From Gracilaria domingensis (Eukaryota; Rhodophyta; Florideophyceae; Gracilariales; Gracilariaceae): DNA of 38,421 bases. Positions 1 to 10,682 of this stretch are shown here, one piece after another; within the stretch, counting starts at the first letter, position 1; the number at the start of each line of letters is the position of its first letter. The stretch is from positions 1 through 38,421 of the forward strand of contig VCMS01000283.1 in the NCBI GenBank assembly GCA_022539475.1, in the 5' to 3' direction. Position numbers and translations under genes: made by a program. The notes beneath the pieces are model-generated. The model was not told the DNA's origin. It made no database searches and was given only the letters and a program-made list of their open reading frames with translations.

Positions 1-1
1 A

Positions 2-1459
2 TCTCCTGCACAGCAACCACTCCCAACGCACATTGTTCTCAAGGTAAAACGTAATGCCGATGGTTCAGTCGAACGCTTCAAGGCTCGAGTGGTGGCTGGT
101 GGTAATCATCAGACCTTTGGTGAGAACTACATGGAGACATATGCACCAGTGGTTTCTTTCGGCATAGTACGTTTCTTCCTGTACTTGTCCTTATGTTTGC
201 AAATGTACATTGCTCAGGTGGATGTGAAGACCGCATTCCTCAACGGCGATCTCGATGAGGACGTTTGGGTCATGTCACCGCGTGGTGTTCCAGGACTTGG
301 CTCACGATGCTACAAGCTTCAAAAGGCAATGTATGGACTGAAGCAAGCACATCTAGCCTGGCACACCAAGTTCACACGCGATCTTGCAGACATTGGTTTT
401 GAAGAGCTGCCAAGCGCACCTTGCGTGTTCCGACGCCCCAGTGAATACAGAGGCTACGCCTACATCCTGGTGTACGTTGACGATCTGCTAATCTTCACTC
501 CGTCCACGGAAGAGCGATCTGGGATCCTGGAGGAGCTCAGGAGTCTGTACGAGATTCGCGTTGAGAATAAAGTGACGCTTTACCTTGGTGTTGAACTTAC
601 TTGGAGTGTAGACGACGATGGTCGACTAACAGGTGTTCAGCTTGGTCAACCCTTATACATTGAAGGCATGCTTCGACGCTTCGGTCTGGACAACTCCAAG
701 CCTGCCCGCAGTCCAATGGTAGAGTCATTCTTCTCCGGACTTGCGGAGGAGGAGGACAAATCGGCTCAGGATGTGCAGTTGTACCAGCAGATGATCGGGT
801 CTCTGCTGTACTTGGCACTTCGCACTCGCGTGGATATTCTTGCACCGGTACTCATTCTTGCTCGTTACCAAAGCAATCCAACGGCATACTGTCATAGAGC
901 TGCGAAACGAGTGCTGCGCTACCTACAGGGTACTCGGCATCATGGATTGAACTACCGCGCCGGCTCCTTGGATATGGAGGCGTATGTTGATTCAGACTTT
1001 GCTGGTGACAAGTCGGATCGCAAGTCCATGTCCGGGTATATGATCAAGTTCGGTTCTGCCGTGGTGTTCTTCGGTGCCAAGAAGCAAGCTTCAGTTGCTT
1101 TGTCTACTGCAGAGGCTGAATACTATGCTCTGACCATGGCGGCGCAGGAGATTGTGTGGATGAAACGCGTGCTGTCCGAACTTGATATGGGCATCAATGG
1201 TGCGGTTTCTCTCCACTCGGACAACCAAGTTGCGATCGACTGGATTGCAGGTGAACGGTGCCCGTCGGGTAGGGCTAAGCACATTGACGTGAAGCTGCAT
1301 TTCATTAGGGACTTGGTAAAGGATTCTGTGATCGATGTGAAGTATGTGCCGAGTGAGTTGAACGACGCAGACATTCTTACCAAGCCCCTTGGTCCGTTAG
1401 GTGCCCAGGCAATCATGGAAAGGATTGGACTTGGCCAGGAACTCGAGGAGGAGTGTTGA
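2..1459 (+). CDS. Copia-type pol, C-terminal part (reverse transcriptase and RNase H), E0
   Basis: The frame is open from base 2 and is cut by the window edge, so the gag, protease and integrase parts are not visible. The protein starts in the N-terminal reverse transcriptase region (FKARVVAGG), followed by VDVKTAFLNGDL and the catalytic YVDD at codons from 473. The RNase H domain has YVDSDFAGD, STAEAEYYAL, SDNQVAI and the C-terminal AKHIDVKLHFIRD. These are standard for Ty1/copia (Pseudoviridae-type) elements. The frame is intact to the TGA at 1457-1459 and overlaps the start of its LTR by a few bases. It belongs to a different family from E1/E2, whose RNase H motifs differ. It could pair with the integrase family of E4, but nothing here proves that. 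Confidence 0.93.
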   Translation, partial: SPAQQPLPTHIVLKVKRNADGSVERFKARVVAGGNHQTFGENYMETYAPVVSFGIVRFFLYLSLCLQMYIAQVDVKTAFLNGDLDEDVWVMSPRGVPGLGSRCYKLQKAMYGLKQAHLAWHTKFTRDLADIGFEELPSAPCVFRRPSEYRGYAYILVYVDDLLIFTPSTEERSGILEELRSLYEIRVENKVTLYLGVELTWSVDDDGRLTGVQLGQPLYIEGMLRRFGLDNSKPARSPMVESFFSGLAEEEDKSAQDVQLYQQMIGSLLYLALRTRVDILAPVLILARYQSNPTAYCHRAAKRVLRYLQGTRHHGLNYRAGSLDMEAYVDSDFAGDKSDRKSMSGYMIKFGSAVVFFGAKKQASVALSTAEAEYYALTMAAQEIVWMKRVLSELDMGINGAVSLHSDNQVAIDWIAGERCPSGRAKHIDVKLHFIRDLVKDSVIDVKYVPSELNDADILTKPLGPLGAQAIMERIGLGQELEEEC

Positions 1460-1638
1460 TGTTGGGTCATGGTCGAGTGCCTGTCAGTCCTCAAGGGTGC
1501 TCCAAGTACTTGGAATACAAAGTTGCAGGGGAGCATGGGCACTTTTGGGCACCCTCGCGCGAAAGGCGCATATGCGCCTCTACGCAAACCCAACGTGATA
1601 CTGCAATATGATTGGCTACTGCAAATGCGTGTATGCAA
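1455..1638 (+). repeat. Start of the E0 3' LTR, interrupted by element E3
   Basis: A purine tract (GAGGAGGAG) precedes TGTTGATG at 1455, the usual polypurine tract/LTR start. The block around 1530-1630 resembles the LTRs at 9895, 26699 and 28175: a GGGAGCATGGGC stretch, the palindrome GCGCATATGCGC, and GATTGGCTACTGCAAATG. The LTR stops at TGCAA (1634-1638), where E3 is inserted, and probably resumes at 6162. Confidence 0.7.
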
Positions 1639-2631
1639 TGTTAGAGGTTATAGCTGGGATCGGAAAGTTGACATGAGGAAGGATGGGGGGATGCAAGGGA
1701 AGTTCGCCAGCTCTGGCTCATATTTACTTGGAGGTGCTTGAGTCACAACCTATATAGCACTTCTTCGCTACTCCATCATGCGACTCCAACTCTGACCAAC
1801 ATGCAACTCACTAACCAGAGACACTCAATACTACCAATCATCTACAGACATAACATGGTAACAGTGCCAAACTGCTTACAACAGCAGTGCACAACAACGC
1901 ACAACAGTGTACAACAGTGCACAACAATTCCGTACACTACTGCACAGCAGTGCACAACAATGCACAACAATGCACACCAATGTAGTAGCCATGCACGTCC
2001 CTGACAGTGTACCGACACATTTCTACAGCACACCACGAGCACCACACATCAACGCAGTCAACAATATGACAGCCCACCATAGTAACACGACCATGCATAC
2101 ACACAATGCAACACCTCACCATCATGACCAGCCATGCTTACGGAACATCACATCACACTTCACGTGTTGCTGGCACGCTGTAATCTGTACACCACACCGT
2201 AATGTGTACGTGCCAGATACCCAAGTCCCACATCATCAACAAGTACCTGTAAACCACATGACGTCAGTCACTTAGCTGCAACATGTTCCATTCATCCATA
2301 CACACACATTTGCATGTAGCACAACTCAAACATGGTGTAAACTTCACAACACTGACAGTGCTGCCACCTGTACCTTGTGTGCACATACATAGCCTTCAAC
2401 CCTGTACTTCATGACCACTGTACAACCTGTCATCGTTGTACCTTGTGGTCATCCCAGCTGAACGATAGCGTTCCAGTGTAGCCATAAACGTTCAACCCAT
2501 AATGAGTATACCACACAGCAACGTAGTATACCAAACAGAACAACATCAATCTCGGTTTCACGTATCAAGGTACCATTCTAGACTCCACACATCTCAACTG
2601 CTTGATGTCAGTGACAGCATGACTTCCAACA
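1639..2631 (-). repeat. E3 3' LTR
   Basis: 993 bp. It matches 5165-6156 almost perfectly; the visible difference is one C in a CCC/CC run near 2073. The terminal dinucleotides are TG/CA. A TATA motif (CCTATATAG, 1749-1757) lies near the inner end. Short open frames inside are repeat-driven and are not called as genes. Confidence 0.93.
1878..1980 (-). repeat. Short tandem repeats inside LTR (GTGCACAACA type)
   Basis: About ten degenerate copies of a 10-base motif, (A)CAGTGCACAACA, stand in a row. The same block lies at 5404-5506 in the other LTR. A related TGTGCACTGTTGTGCGTTGTTG block sits in the LTRs at 9895, 26699 and 28175. Confidence 0.8.
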
Positions 2632-2642
2632 CCCTCCCTCTG
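2632..2642 (-). other. Polypurine tract of E3
   Basis: On the minus strand a purine run (GAGGGAGGG) directly abuts the LTR start TGTTGGAAG. This is where plus-strand priming occurs in LTR retrotransposons. Two similar tracts occur at 2862-2873 and 2990-3002. Confidence 0.75.
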
Positions 2643-3110
2643 TTACTGACTTCAAGCAACCAGCGCTCCTGGTCAAGTACTTGCTAAGTAACAAGTCGGG
2701 CAGTCAAGAAACCAATGTCACTGCAAATAAGCCTTACGATGGCCAACGGTGACAACTAAACATCAAGTGCAGTTAGTGTGTGTCCAAGCCCACGGCTGTA
2801 CCGTTCTAGCAGTATACCAAGATCATAGTTCTGTTCTGTACGATTCGGATGTTCTGGAAACACCCTCCTTTTGTCACACACTCTGAACTTCTTACTCATC
2901 CTTCGTATGGCAACGAAGACAACAGCTTCCGGTTCAAACAGATATCAACAACAGACAGTGAGAGCTTAAGTCTGAGGATGTTACTCTGACACCCTCCCTC
3001 TCTCACTGGCTTTGAACTTCTCTCGGAACGAAAATGCACCTCAGAGTCCTTCACAAAAGGGATCTAGACGTCCATAAGTGACCACATTCTAGACACCGAA
3101 AACAAATGTT
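2643..3110 (-). other. 3' non-coding region of E3, shared with 29395-29752
   Basis: No coding frame. The sequence matches the region beside the E4 pol fragment (29395-29752) up to CTCTGACAC. There E4 continues into pol, while E3 goes into the hairpin array. It contains three polypurine-tract-like motifs followed by TGT. Confidence 0.6.
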
Positions 3111-4027
3111 GCTCCGAGCATGTAACACATAACAACCTCTCGGAGCACCATTAATCACAGTACTTCAACCAGACATGCAAACACACGCAACCTTCTGGTT
3201 CGAGACCGATTTTCTGAACACCGGACATGCAACAAGTAGCAACCTTCCAGTTCAACATCACCTTCGTAACAGCTGGACATGCAAAAGAGAGCAACCTTCC
3301 AGCTCAACAAATCTCTTCAAACAGCGGACATGCAAAATCACAGCAACCTTCCGCGAATAACACACAAAGAGAATTGCAACACAGGCATCCTGGACTTGCA
3401 AAATGACAACCTTCCAGGCCCCGTCCATACAAAATGATGTCCTACACACTCAGGCATGAAACAGTCAACCTCCTGAGTCAAACAGCTCTTTCATTCACAC
3501 CGGACATGCAAACACATAGCAAACTTCCAGTGACAACAAACTGAAACAAAGAGCATAACAAACATCACAAGCAATGAAACAAACACTCAGGCATGAAACA
3601 CTCAACCTCCTGAATCGAACAGCTCTTCCATAACCCAGACATGCATACATGTAACAACCTCCCGGTAACATGAAAACAACATGGAGAGCAAAACACACAT
3701 CACAAGTGATCAATAATACACTCAGGCATGAAACACTCAACCTCCTGAGTCAAACAGCTCTTCCGTACACACCGGACATGCAGACAAATAGCAACCTTCC
3801 GGTACAACATAAGTAAAGCGAAGAACACAGCACAACTCCCGGGCATACATAATGACAACCTTCTGAGCCTGCGTAAGGAAGTCACGATAACAACGGACAA
3901 GTAACATCGCAACTTTCGAAAGTTGATACAAAGAAGAGCTCAGACATGTTCAACAACAAACACCCAGGAAGTGTCATAAACGAATCTCACACACACAGTC
4001 TCAGGCAGGAAACACTCCACCTCCTGA
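3111..4027 (-). repeat. Array of covarying hairpins in place of gag-pol
   Basis: At least nine short hairpins with 17-21 base loops. On the plus strand each loop begins CATG (once CTTG) and ends AACCT (once AAACT). On the minus strand, the sense of E3, that reads AGGTT...CATG. Arms: GCTCCGAG/CTCGGAGC (3111/3139), AACCAGA/TCTGGTT (3167/3194), AGCTGGA/TCCAGCT (3271/3298), GCGGA/TCCGC (3324/3350), CCTGGA/TCCAGG (3389/3413), ACTCAGG/CCTGAGT (3448/3472 and 3720/3744), ACCGGA/TCCGGT (3771/3798). Units at 3217-3253, 3498-3532 and 3585-3615 pair with one G-U wobble in the minus-strand RNA. Weaker units lie near 3633, 3835 and 4001. A perfect 16-bp palindrome is at about 3910-3925. Confidence 0.8.
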
Positions 4028-4039
4028 ACTGTAGCGAGA

Positions 4040-5149
4040 ATAACAACAACAAACTGCAAGCGATCGGGTGCATAAGGAACTAAGATTCCTGGTACCCTAG
4101 GGAGTCGGACCCCTGACCCCCGGAGACCCTCCGGGTAGGAAACGACTTTCTTCTGTCTACCTCCTCCTGCGTTCCAGGAGAAGGCGCGTCGCTCTCTACG
4201 AGACGTCCAGAGGATGGTTAGTGACCAAAGATATGCCTTCACCAAGTTAAACCCTCTCTGGTCTCTTGCAAGAACTTGCGCGACCCTGATACTGCAGGTA
4301 CTATGACAAACCGAGGTACGCTTCCAGCAAGCAAACAATCAAGTTCACAAGCGGCCTGATCCTGAAAAGGAGGTCAGCCTACGACACGTCGCCTCCCCGC
4401 ACCACCGCAGCAGTACGGATCAAAAGCTCGTTTCAGTTTGTCTTCCCAACAGATCAAGAACCCAACACACAGTCAGGTCACACACAACAAAGGTGAACCA
4501 CCCCTGTTCGATGCAGTACGTCACGGCACCCCGTCAACTTCAGCACTCGCGGTACTACCAGGTCTTTCGACCGACACCGTTATCCGCCCCGAAGGACCGG
4601 TGGGAGCCCGCTGGACAGCGCGTCCGAATTGGTTCAAGCCGCCAGACTAACGTCCCCGATTGCTCGGATCAACCGCTCGTCGCACCGAAACCCAAGTGAT
4701 CACCACAAATGCCGAGCACACAGGCAGTGCCCGGACTTCAACGAAAAAACGAATGCTGAGCACAACACACAAGTGCACAGACTTCAACGACAACGGTACT
4801 CAACCCCTCGGATCAGAACCCGCAAACACGACACGGGGATCACAACAACGAAAACATAGGCGAGAAACCAACAAAGCGGATAGCGATCGACGAAAACGAA
4901 AATGAACTAGAAACCAAACAGAATCACGAAAGTAGAACAGCGTCGAGCCACTACCACCACAACGCCCTCAGGGAGGAACGCAAACCAAAAGGGAAATACA
5001 ACACCACCAAACCGGTCAACGACAAGAAACACGACGAAAAAAAAAACATCGAAAACATCAACAACGGCGTTCAACAACATGGACGGCGGTGAGGGAGAGC
5101 GGCGGAAAGGGAAACCTCATGACGAACGACAACGGCAGAGGTCAGCGGG
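4040..5149 (-). other. 5' leader of E3 (non-coding)
   Basis: Read on the minus strand, 5149 to about 4480 matches the leader at 28159-27485, and about 4500 to 4050 matches 10683-11110 on the plus strand. This is the untranslated leader of the copia lineage. Homology to E2 stops where the E2 gag leader begins. No coding frame of note. Confidence 0.75.
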
Positions 5150-5164
5150 GCTGGGCCCATAACC
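5150..5164 (-). other. Primer-binding site, complementary to initiator tRNA-Met anticodon arm
   Basis: Directly after the 5' LTR end, the minus strand reads GGTTATGGGCCCAGC. Its complement GCTGGGCCCATAACC is the anticodon stem-loop of eukaryotic initiator tRNA-Met (anticodon CAT). Drosophila copia and Ty5 are known to prime from an internal half-tRNA of this kind. An identical site lies at 28160-28174. Confidence 0.85.
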
Positions 5165-6156
5165 TGTTAGAGGTTATAGCTGGGATCGGAAAGTTGACAT
5201 GAGGAAGGATGGGGGGATGCAAGGGAAGTTCGCCAGCTCTGGCTCATATTTACTTGGAGGTGCTTGAGTCACAACCTATATAGCACTTCTTCGCTACTCC
5301 ATCATGCGACTCCAACTCTGACCAACATGCAACTCACTAACCAGAGACACTCAATACTACCAATCATCTACAGACATAACATGGTAACAGTGCCAAACTG
5401 CTTACAACAGCAGTGCACAACAACGCACAACAGTGTACAACAGTGCACAACAATTCCGTACACTACTGCACAGCAGTGCACAACAATGCACAACAATGCA
5501 CACCAATGTAGTAGCCATGCACGTCCCTGACAGTGTACCGACACATTTCTACAGCACACCACGAGCACCACACATCAACGCAGTCAACAATATGACAGCC
5601 ACCATAGTAACACGACCATGCATACACACAATGCAACACCTCACCATCATGACCAGCCATGCTTACGGAACATCACATCACACTTCACGTGTTGCTGGCA
5701 CGCTGTAATCTGTACACCACACCGTAATGTGTACGTGCCAGATACCCAAGTCCCACATCATCAACAAGTACCTGTAAACCACATGACGTCAGTCACTTAG
5801 CTGCAACATGTTCCATTCATCCATACACACACATTTGCATGTAGCACAACTCAAACATGGTGTAAACTTCACAACACTGACAGTGCTGCCACCTGTACCT
5901 TGTGTGCACATACATAGCCTTCAACCCTGTACTTCATGACCACTGTACAACCTGTCATCGTTGTACCTTGTGGTCATCCCAGCTGAACGATAGCGTTCCA
6001 GTGTAGCCATAAACGTTCAACCCATAATGAGTATACCACACAGCAACGTAGTATACCAAACAGAACAACATCAATCTCGGTTTCACGTATCAAGGTACCA
6101 TTCTAGACTCCACACATCTCAACTGCTTGATGTCAGTGACAGCATGACTTCCAACA
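5165..6156 (-). repeat. E3 5' LTR
   Basis: 992 bp, nearly identical to 1639-2631. On the minus strand it starts TGTTGGAAG and ends CTCTAACA, next to the primer site. A TATA motif lies at 5275-5283. Confidence 0.93.
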
Positions 6157-6161
6157 TGCAA

Positions 6162-6699
6162 CGTAGTTTGGACAAGTGGTTCTGGCTGTATGGGCTAGGA
6201 GTGGCGGATGGTACAAGTGGTGCGCTGTGATTGGTTGGAGTCTGCTAGTGTTGGCCACTTATGCAGTAGCTGAGAATGTGCGAATACAGGCTATACTGGG
6301 CGGTTTTTGCAAGATGTGCGATTCTAGGCTATTGCGAAGGTTTTGGAGCGAATGTGCGATTCTGAGCTGCGCGAGGGGTTTGATGCGCCGGATTGAAAGT
6401 GTTGATTTTTGGGGCTACTAATGGATCATGGAGTTGGCATTGGATTTGGCGCGGTTTGATTTAGTTGTTTTGAATTCGTATTGTGATTTGCGCGCGCTTT
6501 CGTTGTCAAGGTGTACACTTTGACAGCGTGTGCTGTTATGTCGCATGCAGCGACGGCGGCGGTGCGCGGTTAGTACTAGTAGGTTGCGATCGTCCCCGTT
6601 CACTAAACTCGGTCGAAGGTGGCCTACCCCCTTTGTTTGTTTTACCCATCTTGTTCACATTTTCCTCACTTCCCTTTGTCTAACCTGCGCACGCTGCGT
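6162..6699. other. Non-coding remainder, probably E0 LTR and flank
   Basis: After the E3 target duplication the sequence resumes with GTAGTTTGGACAAGTGG, which weakly parallels the interior of the LTRs at 9895 and 26699. No convincing gene is visible. The end is pyrimidine-rich. The block breaks off at about 6700, where the E1 pol begins at the protease. Confidence 0.4.
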
Positions 6700-9600
6700 T
6701 ACTGGATTGTTGACTCTGGAGCTACTGCGCACATGACTTATGATGACTCAATGTTCCAAACGTACGAGACAAAGGTGTCGTCGGGTGTGAGTATCGGCAA
6801 TGATTCCAAGTTGCAGTCTGTTGGTCTCGGAAGTGTGGAGCTCGATCTGACTTTGAAGGGTCCAACGTAAGTGCAAGCTGAAGCAAGTGGTGCACGTGCC
6901 TAACTTGCGGTACCACCTGTTGTCAGTGTCGCAGATTTGTGATTTGAACTGCACGGTAGTGTTTGACAAAGAAAAGGTATGTGTGTACAAGGGGTCAAAA
7001 GTGGTTGCCGTTGGGCGCCGCGTCAAAGACCTGTACTACCTTTGCACTGCTGCAGATCAGTTCACGGATACGGACAGTGCCTTGTGTCAGACTTGTCTCT
7101 ATGGCATGCTCGAATGGCTCATGTGAATGTGGAAGGCATCAAGCAGATGGCTCGAAATGGTGTTGTGTCAGGTCTGAATGTGGATGTGGCTCAGAAGCTG
7201 GATGTGTGCGGCTCTTGTGCAGTGGGCAAAGCAACCCGTGCTCGACTCCCAAGCAACGGGGGGAACGAGCTGAACACGTACTAGACCTGGTACACTCTGA
7301 TATATCGGGTCCAGTGAACGTGAAGTCCTTGGGAGGCTCGCACTACTTTGTCACATTCATCGATGACCACAGCCGCTACTGCTTCTGTACATGCTCAAGA
7401 CGAAGGATGAGGTGTTCCGGATTTCATCAAGTGGCTCAGGTTTGTGGAGAACCAGATGGGCAGGAAAGTGTTAACCATCACCGCTCGCAAGAGTGTGCTG
7501 CGTGCATTACGCACTGACAATGGTGGTGAGTACTTGTCCAATCGGTTCTCCGAAAAGCTTGAGCAGTACGGTATTGAGCATCAGCGAACTGTGCCTTACA
7601 ATCCACAGCAGAACGGGCTAGCCGAGAGGTTCAACCGCACACTCATGGACTTGGTCAGGTCAATGTTGCATCAAAGAATGTGCCAAAAAGCTTTTGGGCT
7701 GAGGCTCTGAATGTCTCTGTGTATGTGCGCAACAGAGTGACCTGCAAAGCGCTTCCGAGTGACGTGACTCCGTTTCAGCTGTGGCATGGACAGAAGCCTG
7801 ATCTGAGCAATCTGCGTGTGTTTGGTAGCCGTTGCTGGTACAAGGTGGTTGATCACAAGTTGAAGAAGCTGGAAGAGCGTGCAGTGGAGGCCATCTTCAT
7901 TGGGTACACTTCAGGCTCCCACGGGTACAAGTTGTGGGACAGCCAGAAGAAGAAGGTGATTGTGTCACGAGATGTGAGGTTTGACGAGTGCTCTGGAACT
8001 GAAAGTGACGAGCACTCTGAAGACGAGGACTATGCGGATATCGACTTGGTTGACAAGTCGGGATCTGCTGAAGCCTCAACCTCCGACACATCCGCCGATC
8101 ATTCTGAAGATGACCTTCTGCACCAGCTTCTCACGAGAGTACCACGAATGCCAGTACGGATGAACACACCACACCAGTCCACAAGATGAGCCGGAAGTGA
8201 CAGAGATGCAGCCCTTCGTAGATTCACGCGTCAGAGAAAGACGCCATCCTCGTGGTGGCGTGGTGCCAGTGCTTTCCTTACAGCCAGTGATGATACTCAC
8301 TCGTCGTACGGTGACGCAGTGTCACGTCCTGATTCCGAAGCTTGGAAGAAGGCGATGAAGAGTGAGTACGAGTCATTGATGGAGCATGACACATGGGATC
8401 TAGTGCCAAGGCCAGCAGACAGCAACGTGATTTCGTCCAAGTGGGTGTATGTGCAGAAGTATGAGGCATCGTCATCTGGTGAACCGACCGTGCGTTACAA
8501 GGCTCGTGTGGTTGCAAGAGGCTTCCTGCAGATCGAGGGTGTGGACTTCTCAGAGACTTATGCACCTGTGGTGAAGTTCACATCCATCAGAATGATCCTG
8601 TCAGTCACTGCCGTACGAGACTTCCACTTGCACCAGATGGACGTGAAGACTGCGTTTCTGAACGGTGACCTTGACGAGACAATGTACATGGAGCAGCCAA
8701 TGGGATTCACACAGCAGGGAAAGGAGGACTTGGTGTGCCGACTGAAGAAAGCGATCTATGTGCTTAGACAAGCACCAAGGCAGTGGCACGCCAAGATATA
8801 CGCCTTCCGTGTTGGTGAAATGCACCTCAAGCCGAATACGCAGACGAGTGTGTCTACACCGGGATCATACTGGGTTTCTTGGTTATCATTGCTCTGTACG
8901 TGATGACCTGCTGATTGCAGTCCGGCATGAAAACCATGGAGCGTGTGAAGGCAGAGCTGTCAAGTCGTTTCCGCATGAAGGACCTCAAAGAAGCTCGCAT
9001 GGTTCTTGGATTTGAAATCCATCGAGACAGAACCAAGCGAGAGCTGTCTTGACTCAGTCAGCGTACACAACAAGGTCGTGGAGCGATTTGGCATGCAGCT
9101 GTCGAAACCCAGTTGACACTCCTATGGAGTGCGGTGTGGACTTGTCTGTTGATGAGGAAGTGCTCACGCATGTACCGTATCGCCAGGCGATTGGCTGCCT
9201 CATGTATCTGTCTGTGGGAACTCGTCCGATATCTCATATGCTGTGGCTAAGCTGGCCAAGTATGTTGAGAAGCCGGGATACACTCACTGGAAGGCGGTCA
9301 AGCGTGTTCTTCGCTACCTCAATGGCACTACCATGTTCGGGTTGACGTATGGCTCCAGCACGATTTGCAACTGCACGGGTATGTGGACTCCGACTGGGCG
9401 GTGATGTTGCCAACCGCAAGTCCACCAGCGGATACTTGTTCATGATTTGCGGTGGTGCTGTGTCGTGGTCTTCTCGTCAACAGGAGGTAGTGCTCTGTCC
9501 AGTGCGGAGGCTGAGTACGTGAGCTTGTGCTCTAGCACGAAGGAGGCAATCTGGCTTAGGCGACTTTGGAACGGCATTGGCAGTGCAATTGGAATCGATG

Positions 9601-9874
9601 CAGATGGGTCTGTGAAGCTGCTGGTTGAACCAACTCCATGTATGTTGATAACCAGGGCAGCATTGACCTTGCTCGTAATGGAGTGGTGAAGAGGCGAACC
9701 AAGCACATTGACATTCGGTTCCACTTCACTCGAGAAGCTCTGCAGGCCAAGTCGATTGTGCTGTTCTACTGCCCGACGGATTCCATGGTTGCCGATATGC
9801 TGAATAAGCCGCTTGCCCGAGTGAAGCACGAGAAGTTCCGCGAAGCCAGTGGTGTGATCCACATAGAAGTTTGA
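6700..9874 (+). pseudogene. Copia gag-pol fragment E1 (protease to RNase H), multiply frameshifted
   Basis: Homology to E2 starts at the protease (WIVDSGATAHMT, active-site DSG) and runs through integrase (HSDISGP, DNGGEY, NGLAERFNRT), reverse transcriptase and RNase H (SSAEAEY, TKHIDIRFHF) to the same stop at 9874. Gag and the 5' LTR are absent. Compared with E2 the sequence is almost identical but has more than fifteen one-base losses or gains, many in short runs (for example near 6868, 7079, 7384, 7422, 7673, 8116, 9050, 9370). These break the frame repeatedly. Where E2 has amber stops (24777 and 25428), E1 has GAG and CAG. It is followed by a polypurine tract and the LTR at 9895. Confidence 0.93.
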
Positions 9875-9885
9875 AGTCAGTGACA

Positions 9886-9894
9886 GAGGGGGGG
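9886..9894 (+). other. Polypurine tract of E1
   Basis: GAGGGGGGG immediately precedes the LTR start TGTTGGATG. The same junction is found at 26690-26698 in E2. Confidence 0.85.
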
Positions 9895-10682
9895 TGTTGG
9901 ATGTTGACCCTGTGCTGTCACTGAGAACCAAAAGTGCTGGGGAGCATGGGCTGTTTTGGAGGGTGCCATTGGAAAAGCGCATATGCGCCTCTGCGCAAAC
10001 TCAACGGGAAACGGGCTTGTGATTGGCTACTGCAAATGGTCATATGCATTGTGGTTGGTACAAGTGTTGTGGCGCTAATGGGTTGTTTCCGGGGTACACG
10101 TGTGTAGCTAGTACACTGGGCATACTGTACATGATGCACAGGGTACACACGTATGTGCGTGGTCATGTAGGACAGCTTGGTGTGACTTTGGCACTATGGT
10201 GAGGAGTAGATGCGCTGTCAAGAGGTTTACACTGTGGTATTGTTGGTGACGTAGGACTTGGAGTGAGTTTGTGGTGACGTGTTAGTTGGTGAGCTTGTAC
10301 GTAACTGTTATGGTGGCGTGTACGGATTACAGTGTGTTGGCACTATGTGAATCTGTGCATGGTCATGGTTATGTGTAGGCACGTAACTTGATGTGCACGG
10401 TTGTGCACTGTTGTGCGTTGTTGTGCTTTGTTGTTGTAAGCTGTCATGATAGTGTGGCAGTGTTACCATGTTATGTTAGAAGATGATTGGTAGTATTGAG
10501 TGTCTCTAGCTAGTGGTTTAGGTATTGCTTGGAGTTGGAGGCTTGCGATGGTTGCGCAAAGTAGTTCTATATAAGCGGTGACTCGAGCGCCTCCAAGTAA
10601 ATTCCGAGCCAGAGCTGGCGAACTTCCCTTCATGCCCCCCATCCTTTCTTCAACCTTCCCTTCTTAGCTACAACCTCTATCA
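9895..10682 (+). repeat. Shared LTR: 3' LTR of E1 and 5' LTR of E2
   Basis: 788 bp from TGTTGGATG to CTCTATCA. It follows the polypurine tract of E1 and precedes the leader and gag of E2, so one LTR serves two tandem elements. It is a few percent diverged from 26699-27484. TATATAAG lies at 10568-10575 and the palindrome GCGCATATGCGC near 9978. The base after it is not a primer site (see 10683). Confidence 0.93.

Larger units (their letters stand above)
1639..6156 (-). mobile_element. Complete non-autonomous LTR retrotransposon E3 (LARD-like)
   Basis: Two LTRs (1639-2631 and 5165-6156) in the same orientation bracket 2.5 kb with no gag or pol. The element is flanked by the 5-bp direct repeat TGCAA (1634-1638 and 6157-6161), the expected copia-type target duplication. 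Reading on the minus strand, LTRs start TGTTGGAAG and end CTCTAACA. A primer-binding site follows the 5' LTR (5150-5164) and a polypurine tract precedes the 3' LTR (2632-2642). The leader 4040-5149 is related to the leaders at 10683-11265 and 27485-28174, so E3 derives from the same copia lineage. It must rely on proteins of a partner such as E2. The two LTRs differ by about one base, so insertion is recent. Confidence 0.9.

Noticed and set aside
1738..2275. Open frames inside the LTRs (Thr/Gln/His-rich).
   Set aside because: They follow the CAACAATGCA tandem repeats, lack domains, and are identical only because the LTRs are identical.
3111..4027. Regular repeats that could suggest a CRISPR array.
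   Set aside because: Spacing is irregular, the repeats are loops of hairpins with changing stems, and the context is a eukaryotic retroelement.
5147..5164. A stretch identical to part of initiator tRNA-Met, as a possible tRNA gene.
   Set aside because: Only 15 bases match, next to an LTR end; it is the primer-binding site. No complete tRNA gene was found.
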